Positions 23,694 to 34,240 of a stretch of 64,000 bases of DNA are shown here, in pieces; position 1 is the first letter of the stretch; every line of letters starts with the position of its first letter. The DNA is from Mrakia gelida (Eukaryota; Basidiomycota; Tremellomycetes; Cystofilobasidiales; Mrakiaceae). The notes below the pieces were generated by a model, which saw nothing but the letters and a program-made list of their open reading frames with translations, had not been told where the DNA came from and did no database searches. The stretch spans positions 372,001 through 436,000 of the forward strand of contig BRON01000017.1 of NCBI GenBank assembly GCA_024345305.1, given 5' to 3'. The translations under genes and the position numbers were made by a program.

Positions 23694-26634
23694 ATGTCCA
23701 ACTCATATGACCCTTACTCTTCCTACCCTTCCTCTTCCAAGGATACTTCAGGAGCGGACCACGATTTCGATTTCGATCATCTCTTGGTGAGTACAAGCAG
23801 GACGAGAGAAGGAAAAGAAGGAGAAGGAGCATGCTCGGTCGAAGCGAGGGAGGGATCGATTCCTTCCCTTTCTCTCTACCTCGATGCGATGGGAGGTGTA
23901 GAGACGAGGGGGAGAGAGGACACCATAGTCCTTTAATATCCCCTGCTCTTTGTGGTATAGAAGGAAGGAAGGGTCTCTGTTCTCTCGGTCGACGTTGTTG
24001 CTGACTCGCTCGTCCTCGTTGCTCCCCCTTCAGAACCTTCCTCCCTTCTCCCCCCCTTCCTCCGCCGAATCTCCCCTCGTCTCCTCTCCAGAGAACTCGG
24101 ATCACTCTCGACACTTTTCTCCCGAGTACGACTTCAACTCTCTCAGCGGAGGAGAAGATCGAAACAGTCCAGCAGAACAAGCCCTTTCGTGGGAAGGAAT
24201 CCTCCGAGGGTCAGTCCACTTCCTCGTTGTCTCTCGTGGCATTCCCTTTCTTTCCCTTCCCCTCCCTTTGCTGACTCCCCTCTGGCTCTTCTATACAGTC
24301 CCATCTGGCCCGAGACGAACGGAGAAGCTTCCAACAACTCCAACTCTACCTCGTCCACCACCTCCTTCTCCCCTCAAACCCCCCTCAACCACCACCTCCC
24401 CTCGCCCTCCCCTCACGCAGCCCCTCCTTCCACCCTCCCTTCCTTCTTCTTCAACACAACCAACCCAGCTCCCTCCCCAGCACCTCCTACCCCTGCTCCT
24501 CAGCCTTCCAACGCTCTCCTCGACGCTCTCATGGCTTACAACACTCGATACGGAACCATCCTTCCTCCTTCCAACAACGCTTCTTCGATCCCTGCCGAGT
24601 CGACGTTGACCGCCGCGTCAGCTCACGGAGACGACGAACATGAGGAGGAGGAGGAAGTTCATCTCAGCGCTGGAGCAGGAGGAGATCACGACGACGACGA
24701 AGATGAGGACTCGATGGCCTACAGAGATCTGTTTGGCACGAGCTACCAGGCAACCGGAGGAGAGGCAGGTCCCTCCTCGTCGACGTCGTACCTCGGAGGA
24801 TCTTCCGTTGGACCTAGGAGGACGATGGGAGGTCAGGTCATGAGCAGTGTTGTCGTCGAGGAGGGAGAGGAACGAGTGAGTACGATTTTCCTCTCTCGAG
24901 ATGTAGATCTTAGCGAGAGTGGAACGACGAAGCGAGGGAGAGTCGCGGTCTTCAGCCCTCGGCCCTCGAAACGATCACTGACTCGTCCTTCCTTCCTTCG
25001 TTTTTTCGCGCACAGATGGAGGGAGACGAGTGGAGACCCACTCCTGAAGAGTACAAGAAGCTTTCCTCCAAGGAGAAGCGACAGCTCAGGAACAAGATTG
25101 TGAGTCTCTTCTTCTTCGGCCTTCCTCCCCTGCCTTCCGTAACCGGCGCGCTGACCGTTTCCTTTTCCTTCTTTTCTTCTTTCTCCTCCCTCAGTCTGCT
25201 CGAAACTTCCGAGTTCGAAGAAAGAACCAGATCAGCACTCTCGAGTCTCGACTCAACGACCGAGAGAGGATCATCGGAGCCGTTCGAGACGAGCTGGGTT
25301 CGGCGAGGATGGAGAACGCGGAACTGAGGTTCGTTTTCGCCCGTTCCTTCTCGTTTCCTCTCTGCTGCTTTCTCTCGCTGACCCTCTCCTTCTCCTCATT
25401 ACACAGACGAGAAATTCAAGCTCTCAAGAACGCCGTCTTCGGATCCACTCAGACTCCCACCTTCAACAGCAACACCATCTCTCCCGCTCAACTCGAGGCT
25501 CCCAACGCCGTCGCTTCCACGTCGGCTCGACCCTCCTCTCCTCTCCCCAAGGTCAACCGATCCAAGGACGTCTCCGCCTCGTCGACCAAGGGCTTCTGGG
25601 CCGGACAGAACTCGTCGCCCTTCGGAGGAGGACCCTTCAACACTTCCGTTCACGCGTTCACCACTCCCGATCTCATCTTCCCCTCGTCGGCTTCGTTGGC
25701 TGGGAAGCAGCAGCCCAACCTCAACCCTCTTTTCAACTCTGGAGGAGGAATGGGAGGAGGATTCTTCTCGCCTCCCAACTACAAGCCCTCGCTTCCCACC
25801 GCGACGAGTCAGGAGGGAACCTTCGACGAGTTCGTTCAGGCGACGCCTTACACTCTCAGGTTAGTTTCTCTCCTTCGTCCTTCCTCCTCTTTCCTTCTCT
25901 TCCGAAACTGATTCACTCCTCTCCTTTCCTTCTCTTGCAGACATGCCACCGTCGAAGCCTACCGAAACCAGCTCTGGACTCGACTCGCTCGAGAAGCAGC
26001 CTACGCCAAGTCCTCCTCCTCCACCAATGGAGCCGACGCTCTCGCCTCAGGACTCCGACCCAAGTTCTACACCTCCCCTTCCACCAACTCCAACTCCTTC
26101 CTCACCGGATCAGGATCGAAACTCCTCTCCGGATCGTCGTCGTCGTCTCACCACTCCCCTTCGATGTCGACTCCCACTCCTCCTCCGACCACTCCCACTC
26201 CCTCTTCCCCCGAGGACACCTCCCACCTCGCCTTCCTCGCGCACGTCGCTACCCAATCCATCACCTCCCGACTCTCCGCCGCCTTCGTTGAAGCCTTCAC
26301 CACTCCCGGTCCGTCGTTCACCTCCCTCGGATCGACCAAGACCAACGCGCCTAGGTCCCTCGACGCGGAGAAGATCGCCAGCGTTCTCAGTGGAAGGTCG
26401 GTCGTTCAGATCGTTCCTGTCGCTGCCTCGCCCGCTCCCGCTCCCGCTCCTCAAGCTCCTACTCCCTCGTCGTCCACGGAATCAGCCTTGGAACGAGCTC
26501 TCGCCGGACTGTCCCTCTCGTCCTCGTCGTCGGCTCCCACTCCCCACTGTTCGGTCGGAGGAGGACTGAAGAACCTCCTCGGGTGCGTCGGTGGAAGGGC
26601 TTGCCACTCGGGAAGGCCTTCGTCGTCGGAGTAG
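23694..26634 (+). CDS. bZIP transcription factor
   Basis: Start ATG 23694 (MSNSYDPYSSYPSSSK), seven exons, stop 26632-26634. The N-terminal half is disordered and Ser/Pro/acidic-rich, with a run of acidic residues before the DNA-binding region. The bZIP is assembled from three short exons. LSSKEKRQLRNKI (ending near 25098) joins SARNFRVRRKNQISTLE, giving the basic-region signature N-x3-A-x3-R. The zipper heptads (LESRLNDRERIIGAVRDEL, then MENAELR and REIQALKN) follow across another intron at about 25327-25406. The KEKRQLRNKISARNFRVRRK form is shared by a conserved fungal bZIP group. Downstream is a long Ser/Thr/Pro-rich region with an ordered helix (YRNQLWTRLAREAAYAK). It should act in the nucleus. 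The target genes cannot be told from the sequence. Confidence 0.9.
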
Positions 26635-27669
26635 CTCGTCGCGTCTCTCGCTTCGTCGTTCGAAATGTAGATTACATAGCTATGACCCCCCCTTCTCTCC
26701 TTGTCTCTCGCTCGAACAATACCACCCACCTCTCTCTCTCTCTCTCTCTTGTTTCATCCTCTATACAGTAGATAGCTAGCCTCTCTTTCCCTTCCATAAC
26801 GTATCCCTCCGACTCAACTCCGCTCCCTCGCTTCCCTTCCTTGTCTTCTCATCCACCCTCCCCTCCCCTCCCCTCTTCCCTACCACCACTCCTCACTCCC
26901 TTCGTTCCTCGTCTCTCAGGTCTCGTTAATATATCGCTCTGGCTCGTTCGTTCACTAGTGTAGTTTCCGCGTTCGTTCTCTTCTCGTTTCTTCAAACCTA
27001 TCTCTTTTCGCGTCCCTTCGTTTTTTTTACTCTTTTGTCCTTGGCTTTGGCGCTCGTGTTTCCTAGTTTTGATTTACTTTGGTTGTATTCGAGACCTCTC
27101 TCTCTCTCTTACTGCTCTGGAGTGGTGTGGTGTGGGAAGCAAGAAAGGTAGGTAGGAAGAGAGAGAGGTGAGGTGAGGTGAGGAGGGGAGGGGGAGGACG
27201 CGTCGAGTTCAGAGTCGCTGGCGCGGCTGGTCCTTCGCGATAAGCAGCCCGCGGGGTGAGCGAGCAAGACGGTCAGAAGCGTTGAGAGTCCTCTCTATCT
27301 ACCTAGCTCGATGGATCCGAAGGAGAAAGCAACGTCGCGGAGAAAACAAAGGAACACCCGAAACGAGCGAGGGGGCGACGCGTCCGTCCACCTTGTTCTC
27401 GCGACCTGACTTTCTTCTTCTCTCATCACAAAGACGTGCTTTGATGTCGACCTGTACCCATCCTCGCACACCGATACAGCCCCCTTTCGTTCGATTATCC
27501 TTCCTTATATCTTGACGCGTTCGACCCAAAAGCAAAGCAAAGTGAAACGAAACTCTACTCTCCATCCGGTGCGTCGAGCTTAAACTTCAACCACGACCTC
27601 CTCCCTCCTCCTCCTCTCCTCTCTTCCTTCCTCTCCCTTCTCTCTCGCTCGCTCGCAAGTTCGTTCAGG
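26635..27669. other. Intergenic region, about 1 kb
   Basis: It contains the 3' region of the bZIP gene, simple repeats (a TC run at 26731-26750, a GAGGT run near 27166-27182) and three ACGCGT-core sites near 27200, 27378 and 27514. The last 100 bases are the CT-rich leader of the next gene. Several minor open frames look non-coding. Confidence 0.5.
26731..26750 (+). repeat. TC dinucleotide microsatellite
   Basis: An uninterrupted run of about nine TC units in the 3' region of the bZIP gene. Confidence 0.85.
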
Positions 27670-30600
27670 ATGGCCACCTTCCTCCGTCGGAAAACGATCC
27701 TCGCTCTGGTAGCGATCACTCTGGTTCTCTACTTCTCGTTCCTGAAGGGAACCTCCTCGAGCTCACCGGCGCCTTACATTTCGTTCGTCCCTCGTCCTTC
27801 TCTTCCCTCCCTCCCTTCGCCCTCCTCACTAACCTCGCTCTTTTTCTTCCTTCCTTTCTGCGTTTGCTCGTTCCTCGCCCTCAGACCCCTCCGATTCCCC
27901 TCCCCCTCCTCCCTCCCCTTAACCACAATCCCCGTGAAAGCAGCCGGCTACCACCTGTTCGAAAACCTCTACGTCAAGGAAGGGATCATGTACCTCGTTG
28001 TTGAAGACCCCGATCACCCTAACATCCCTGCTCTCAGGCAGATGACCAGTTCTGGTCTGCCTGATTCGGTAGGGGTGAAGCCTAGGGAACCGTCGAGTGA
28101 TCATATGAGGATCATCACCAAGAAGGAGGCGGAGGAGATCTTGAAGGGTCCGTTGATGGTTATGGAGGGGTTTTCGGTGAGCTTCTTTTCTTTTTGGGTT
28201 GAAGGGTTGGGAGGAGGAGGGGAGTGGGGAGGAGGTGGTGGGAGAGTGGGGGAGAGGTGGATGGGAGGTGGGAGGATGAAGGGAGGGAGGAGGGAGGGGT
28301 GAGCTCGCGAGAGCTCGTTCGCCTTGCCCTTTCAGCCACGCTTCTCTCACGATCTCGCTTCGGCTCCCTTCCCTCAACCTCGGCTCGGTCATCCACCACT
28401 TCTCTCGAGCTCTACAGACTCGATGGAATGTCACAAAGACGTCTCAAGGGCGTGCTCTCGTTTCTTCCGGGTCGAACGAGGGGCGGAGGAAGGGAGGAGC
28501 GGTGTTCAGGTCGCGAGGAGATCAAGCACAGATTCCTCGCTCGGCTCAGCTCCTATAGCAGAGCCACTGCTCGACTTCCCGTATGCTAGGAGTGGGCCAG
28601 GCAGACTTGTGGAGAGCAGGTCTGCTCGTAGGCACGCTCGACGACCTTCGAAACCCAACTCTTCGAGAACGTGAACTTTAAATCGACGAGACGAGAGCTC
28701 ACCCAGATTCGTCCTTCCCTTTTCTTTTCCCCTCCCTTCAGATCATCCTCAACGATCCTGGACCCATGTTCCTAACTCATGTGAGTCTATCTCTTCGTCC
28801 TCGTCGAGCTCATTCTTATCAAATCTGACCTGGCTCTTCGTCCCTCCCTCCCTCGCTCGTTCGCGTCTCGTCTCGTCTCCTCTCCCCCTCTCGCAGCTCT
28901 ACCACTACTGGGTCGAGCTCCTCCTCGGTGCCTGGAAATCCTACTCCCACCTCGACCCTCTCATCACTCCTCAGGGAGTCACCAAACTTCCTCCTCCAGC
29001 GAGGATCATCTTCCCTCATGCGTTCGAGGATCAGTGGAGGGACAAGACGGGGTTGAACGCTTGGTTGACCAAGATGGCTTTCCCTGGAAGTGAGTTTTGC
29101 TCTGCTCTCCTTTCGTTTCCTGGGAGAAGAAAGAGAGGGAGGGCTGATGAGAGCTTGTTGTACGTTGCGCGTTGGTTTTTCTGTAGTGGCCGCTCAGTTC
29201 AAGAGCGACTGGGACGATTGGTCCGTCAGTGGGATGACTTTGATGCTTGAGCGAGCTGTTTTGGTGGATCGGTCGGTGAGTGAGAGGTTCGCTTCGGAGC
29301 TGCTGGGAGGATGTTTGGGAGCTGACTTTGAACGGGGTTGTTTTGTCTTGATCAGGCTGGAAACCGAGGAACTGCTTGCATCGGACCGAGGAAGAGGATG
29401 ATGAAGATGAACTCGTGAGCTCGACCTTCCTTCCTTCCTTCGACGCGTCGGACCTCCTCGACTGACCTCTTCGCCCCCTTCTCTGTATCCTCAGCGACAT
29501 CCTCGATATCCCAGCTGCCTCACCAAACTGGTACCAACCGTTCGTCCTCTCCATCCTTCTCGCGTCACCCTTCTCAAACACTTTCTTTGACGCGTCGTCG
29601 CCCTCTCTTCTAACCTCTCATCCCTCTTCCTCGTTTTCCCTAGCGTCCGACAAGCCATCCTCCGAGCCATCTCTGCTCCTCCTCCACCATCCGTCCTCGA
29701 ACGACCTATCATCGTCTACATCACTCGACAAGGATCAGGTCGTTCGCTCGCAGATGCGGATCACACCGCTCTCGTTGAGGCACTCGATAAGTTCAGGGAT
29801 CGAGCAGAGGTGCATATCGCTCAGATGCAGACTAAGACCAAGGAGGAGCAGATTACGTTGATGAGTCGGACGACGGTGAGTTTTTGGGTGTGGGGCTCGA
29901 GGAAGGAAGAGAGGACGCGTTGACGCTGATCTCGATTTCGTTCGTCTCTCGTTCGTTCGTTACAGATCTTGATTGGAGTTCACGGAAGTGAGTGTCATGA
30001 TGATCTCCATTTTTTTCTCTCTCTCTCTCTACCAGTACTGATCGATCGCTCTTCCCTCTTCGCAGACGGTCTGAGTCATCTCGTCTGGATGGATCCCACG
30101 CCCAAGAGCACAGTGTCCGTCCCGTCTCGTTTCCCTCCTCCCTCTCGCGTCGTCGCTCCTCTCGCTGACCTTTCCTCCTCTCCTCTCTCTTTTCCCAAAC
30201 CAGCATCGAGATCTTCCCCTCGGGAGACAACGGACCTTCTTCTCAAGGATTCAATTACGATTGTTCGTCCATCGATCCATCTCTTGCTCCTCTACGCGCT
30301 CTCCCCTCGAATAACGACGAGGGTCCCTCCCCTTCTCATCAGACGCCCTCCCCGCCATGGCCCTCGGGATCAAGCACTACAGTGTTTCAGATAACATTGC
30401 TCTCTGCGAGGTGAGTTCTACATCAACGGGAGGAAGAAGTCCCGTCGCTGCTGACCTCTTGATTCGATTCATTATTCTTCAGCCCAACTACCCCAAAGTC
30501 GCCTTCCCCAACAACTTCCATCGACGGTTCGTCCCCCTCCCTCTTTCCCATCTCTCGCATCTCCTATCACCCCAACTGACTCCTCTCCTCCCTCCCTACA

Positions 30601-30756
30601 GAAACATCACCGTCGTTCGTCCCCCTCCCCTCTTTCCCTCCCCTCCCTTCTTCCCCGTTCCCTCACTAACCTCCCACCCTTTCCCTTCTTCAGGACGCCA
30701 CAACCATCACCAACCTCATCAACGAAAGACTGGGTTTCAACCATCCTGGACTCTAA
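27670..30756 (+). CDS. Glycosyltransferase, GT61 / DUF563 (EOGT-like) family
   Basis: Start ATG 27670 (MATFLRRKTILALVAITLVLY) gives a cytoplasmic basic tip and one membrane span, as in Golgi type II enzymes. Conserved pieces of the family follow. ILNDPGPMFLTH at about 28743-28782 and then LYHYWVELLLGAWKSY are the FLTHxYHxxxELLxG block. IFPHAFEDQWRDKTGLN comes next. The nucleotide-sugar-binding end reads ILIGVHGNGLSHLVWMDP, with the VHGxGL signature; the GN is joined across an intron at about 29988-30065. The C-terminal part holds YSVSDNIALCEPNYPK and ends at TAA 30754-30756. Spacing of exons between 28170 and 28740 is not settled: the first of the possible exons there holds a stop in the best frame, then ADLWRAGLLVGTLDDL. 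Related fungal enzymes transfer xylose or GlcNAc. The substrate is unknown. Confidence 0.8.
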
Positions 30757-31034
30757 AAGACCTCCTCCTTCTCTTCCCATCTCGCATCTCGCATCTTGCT
30801 CCCGATCTGCTCGTTTTCGCTGCTGTTCGTCCCTTATCTGCTCCATTAGACGTTTAGTTCTTTGCTCGTTTCGTCCGTCTGTATCGCTTCTGCTCCCTAT
30901 CTATGCGAACCCAACCGCATCATGCTTCTGAAAACCACGCGCGAGGTGAGCAAAATCAAAAGCAGACGCGACGACGGCCTCCCTCTCTCCCTCCACCCTC
31001 CTCGACCCACCCACCTCCCTCCCTAGTCATCAAC

Positions 31035-32764
31035 ATGTTCAGCTTCGGACACAGCCACTTCGGAGGCTTTGGCGGCTTCGACGATGGAGTCGACAGGTCT
31101 TCGTTCGCTAGTATCTCGAGCTCGGCGTTGGCTGTTCAGGATAGTGTGAGCTCGTGCGAGCTCGTCCTTTCCCTTCGGAGAGAAGCGATGCTGATACCAA
31201 GGTGGTTTTGGGTTTGGTTTGGGTGGTGGGGAGAGTAGGCTATCGAACAATTCCTTGATTCCTCGCTACGGTTGATACGAGTGATGGGTTCAAGAAGGAG
31301 AAGGAGTTGAAGATGCATCTTGTGAGTGGGGTGTTGAGCTCGACCCTTCCTTCCCTTTCCCTTTCCCTCCCTCTCTTGCTTGCTCTTTCGCTCCGCCTGG
31401 GGAACTCGACATGTAGAGATTGTGAAGCTGACGGTTGTCTCCATCGCTGGTGCTTCGGTCAGGTCAAAGATGCTCGAACGGCTTTGAACCGAGTGGTGAA
31501 GGAGCACAAGTGCAAATCGACGATGAGGACGCTGACGAGAGCCGAGCAGGATAGGGTTAACAAGGCTAGGAAGTCGGTGAGCGTTTCTACTATCTTCTGA
31601 CTCTCATTTTCGTGCGCTGTGTTGTTTTTGGGTGGGGAGGGGACGAAGGGCGAGAGAAGGAAGGGAAGGGAGGCGACGTGAGCTCGAGCTCGAGCTGATC
31701 ATCATCTCCTCCCTTCCCTCCCTCCCTCCTCAAGCTCATGAAATACACCACCGTCATCGTCACTCCCAAAGCTCAAATCGACTACATCCTCTCCCACCTC
31801 GAAGTCGCTAACAAGGCGAGGGAGAAGGCTGGACTCAAGAGGATCGGGAAGCAGGAGCTTGAGGAATTCGCTCACGGATGCCTACCCGCTTGGTTCCAAT
31901 CCCTCTACCTGGAGGCCTTCGAGATCACCGTCAGTCCGGCAGGCAACGACGGTCGTCGTTCCCTTCGAAGCCTGGAAACGTCAACGCATTTGAGATTCAT
32001 GGAACCGGACGTCCTTCCTACTATCCAAGCGGTCTGGCCCGATCTGAGATCGCTGCACCTTCGAGGGGGCTCGGACTTCAGTGCGAAGGTTCGTCCTTCC
32101 TGCTGGTCCTCCTCCTCTCTTCTCGCCGCGACTGATCCATCGCTTGGCCTTTTTTGCTTTGTAGGTACCCGAAGACGATCAAGCTTCCGAGTTGAGATCC
32201 TTCTGCGATCTCGTCGACGCCTTTCCGAGCTTCGAAGCGCTGGAGGACCTCACGATCTCTGATCCTGAACGAGTCTTGCATCGAGGAGTTCGCTGCCGTC
32301 GCGGCTTGGAGATCCAACAACGTCGACTGGAGGAGGAAGCAGAGTCCGGAGAGTTCGAGGTGTACTACGGGATGAGTCTGGAAGAGATGATGGAGAGAAT
32401 GGACCAGCTCCGGGTCGGACGATGCATCGGTCGCTCGGCTCAGGATCGAATTCCTTCATCCCTCCTCTTCGCCTTCACCGCTCTCGCTCAACGGAACCCT
32501 TCCCTCGGGTCGCTCAAGTGGGAGGTCTGGGAGGATATCTGGGAAGGGGAGTACGTCGGATGCTTCGACTGGAAGGTGAAGAGGGACGACGAGGGTCAGG
32601 TTTTGTTGGTCGAGGACGAAATCACTTTCTCCCCCGCGTTCTGCTGCACGTCGTACGGAGAGGTCCCAACAGCCGAGTATTGGATCTCCGTGCCACTCTT
32701 CGAGTTTCCGGCCGACTTCAAGCCCAGGTTCACGCTCGACGACTTCGTCGTTCGACGCGCCTGA
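31035..32764 (+). CDS. Unrecognised protein with helical core
   Basis: The family is unknown to me. The downstream exons join well: MHL at about 31313, an intron with a CTGAC branch to 31463, then VKDARTALNRVVKEHK. Another intron (about 31576-31734) leads to LMKYTTVIVTPKAQIDYIL, and a last intron (about 32090-32165) to VPEDDQASELRSF, with the stop at 32762-32764. The second half (LPTIQAVWPDLRSLHLRGG, FPSFEALEDLTISDP) has the feel of a leucine-rich or F-box-associated domain. Upstream, an ATG at 31035 opens MFSFGHSHFGGFGGFDDG, which reaches a donor near 31142. I could not join this to the later exons in one frame, so the true start may be 31313, or the front piece may be a separate short open frame. 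No signal peptide or membrane span is seen. Confidence 0.55.
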
Positions 32765-32876
32765 GTAACGAGTTCGTCTCTTCTCTCTTCACTTCGTGAG
32801 TCGCCCTTCTTCTTCCAGCCGCTTATGAACCCTATCTGACGCCTTCATCCCGTCCTCTCTTCCTTTCGAACCCAGA

Positions 32877-33407
32877 TTGCTACCCGTCGCTTCAAATCTG
32901 GTTCGTCGAGTCTCGACTTCGTCTTTCCCTAGCCCATCTTCTCTCCTTCGTTTCTTCTTCTCTTTTCCGACAACTTCACCCTTACTGACCGTCTCTTCTC
33001 CCATCATTTCTCCAGGTCACATAGCCGCTCGATCACCTTTCGCCTATCGCCGTCGATGGTTCCCTCACGCTCGTCGTCAACTCGTTCGTCCTTCGTCCTT
33101 CCTTCCCTCTCTTTCTTTCTCGTATTGTTGTTCTGACGTTCGTATGACATCACCTTCATTTCCAGGAGTATACACATGCCTTTCATCTCGCTGTCTTTTT
33201 CGCCAGCAAGACTTTCTGGGGAGCGACGCGCCTCGCACGAGATCAACGACGCGTCCTCTCTCCCTCCGAGCTTTTTTGCTGATCGGCGTTCTCGTTCTTT
33301 CGAGCACCCGCTTCCTTCCCTTTCGAACCTTCTCGCAGAGTCTCACTCGTCTAAGCATATCTGCTAGGAGGATCACCATCGTCGTGCGGAGGGTTCACGT
33401 CGTTTGA
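32877..33407 (+). CDS. Possible small basic protein, spliced
   Basis: Four short exon-like pieces join in one frame: IATRRFKSG (about 32877-32901), HIAARSPFAYRRRWFPHAR (to about 33080), EYTHAFHLAVFFASKTFWG (about 33166-33252), and SLTRLSISARRITIVVRR to a TGA at 33405-33407. The introns have GTTCG or GTCC donors and CAG acceptors, and the first has a CTGAC branch site. The product would be about 90 residues, basic, with one hydrophobic stretch. The start is not found. I do not recognise it. Confidence 0.35.
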   Translation: MLPVASNLVRRVSTSSFPSPSSLLRFFFSFPTTSPLLTVSSPIISPGHIAARSPFAYRRRWFPHARRQLVRPSSFLPSLSFSYCCSDVRMTSPSFPGVYTCLSSRCLFRQQDFLGSDAPRTRSTTRPLSLRAFLLIGVLVLSSTRFLPFRTFSQSLTRLSISARRITIVVRRVHVV

Positions 33408-34240
33408 ACGTAACGGCTCGGATGCGAGGAGCGACGAGAGACGAGGAACGAGGTCGGCCTCTCGCTTTCACCTGCTGTTGGTCGATGCCTTCCCTTTTCG
33501 ATTCGAACGTACCACGAGCCGACCTGAACTGATCCTCCTTGGTTTCTTCTACACAGACACAGCCGTCATGGCGATTTATCCGCGGACTCGACCCAACAAA
33601 GGCCAACGTCGTCGAAAGGGGTCAAAACCTTCCTCTTCTGAACTTCCAAGCTCGAATTCGACGACGACGGCGACTACACCGACCTCCCAAGCCTTCTCTT
33701 CAGCTCCCACAGGCCCGACATAGAAGTCGGCTCTGGCTTTTTTATTTTTTCCCTGGGCGGAAAAGGTCGCCCAGCGTCGAGACGCAGCGCGATCAACGTG
33801 GGACTTTCCTGCCTCGTACTGATCTTCCTCCTCGTTTCGACAGTACCAGACCCAATGCTCAGGTGAGTTCACATCCTCACGCTCCTTGCTACGAAGTCTG
33901 GAGCCCTTCGGATCTTCGAGGAGGGAGGAAACGCGTGCAAAGAACTCCAACGCGAACGACGCCCAGGCGAAACGCGATGTCTCGTCCGTCCGTTTGTTTC
34001 TTCCCCCCCCGACCTCCAATCCCCAGGACTCAGTCCCTTTTTCTGGGGACCTCTTGCCGGCGGCCCAGCTTTTCCTCAAAAGGGCAAAGGGAGTCTCCTT
34101 TTTTCTCCCCTCAACCACCACCTCAACCAAACCCCCCACCTCCCTCGCTCTCGAGTCCAACAACTCGCTCTCCTCTCCCATCTCTCTTCGACCTCAACCA
34201 ACAACACTACACACTCACCCTCAACCTCAACTAATCAACA
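33408..34240. other. Unresolved stretch and leader of the sugar transporter
   Basis: Around 33568-33860 all three plus frames are open for long distances. One ATG frame (33568) reads MAIYPRTRPNKGQRRRKG and stops at 33723. Another holds FDDDGDYTDLPSLLF, then SAINVGLSCLVLIFLLVS, a possible membrane segment, up to a GTGAGT donor near 33862. A small gene is likely but I cannot assemble it. From about 34090 the DNA is the CA- and CT-rich leader of the next gene. Confidence 0.35.
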
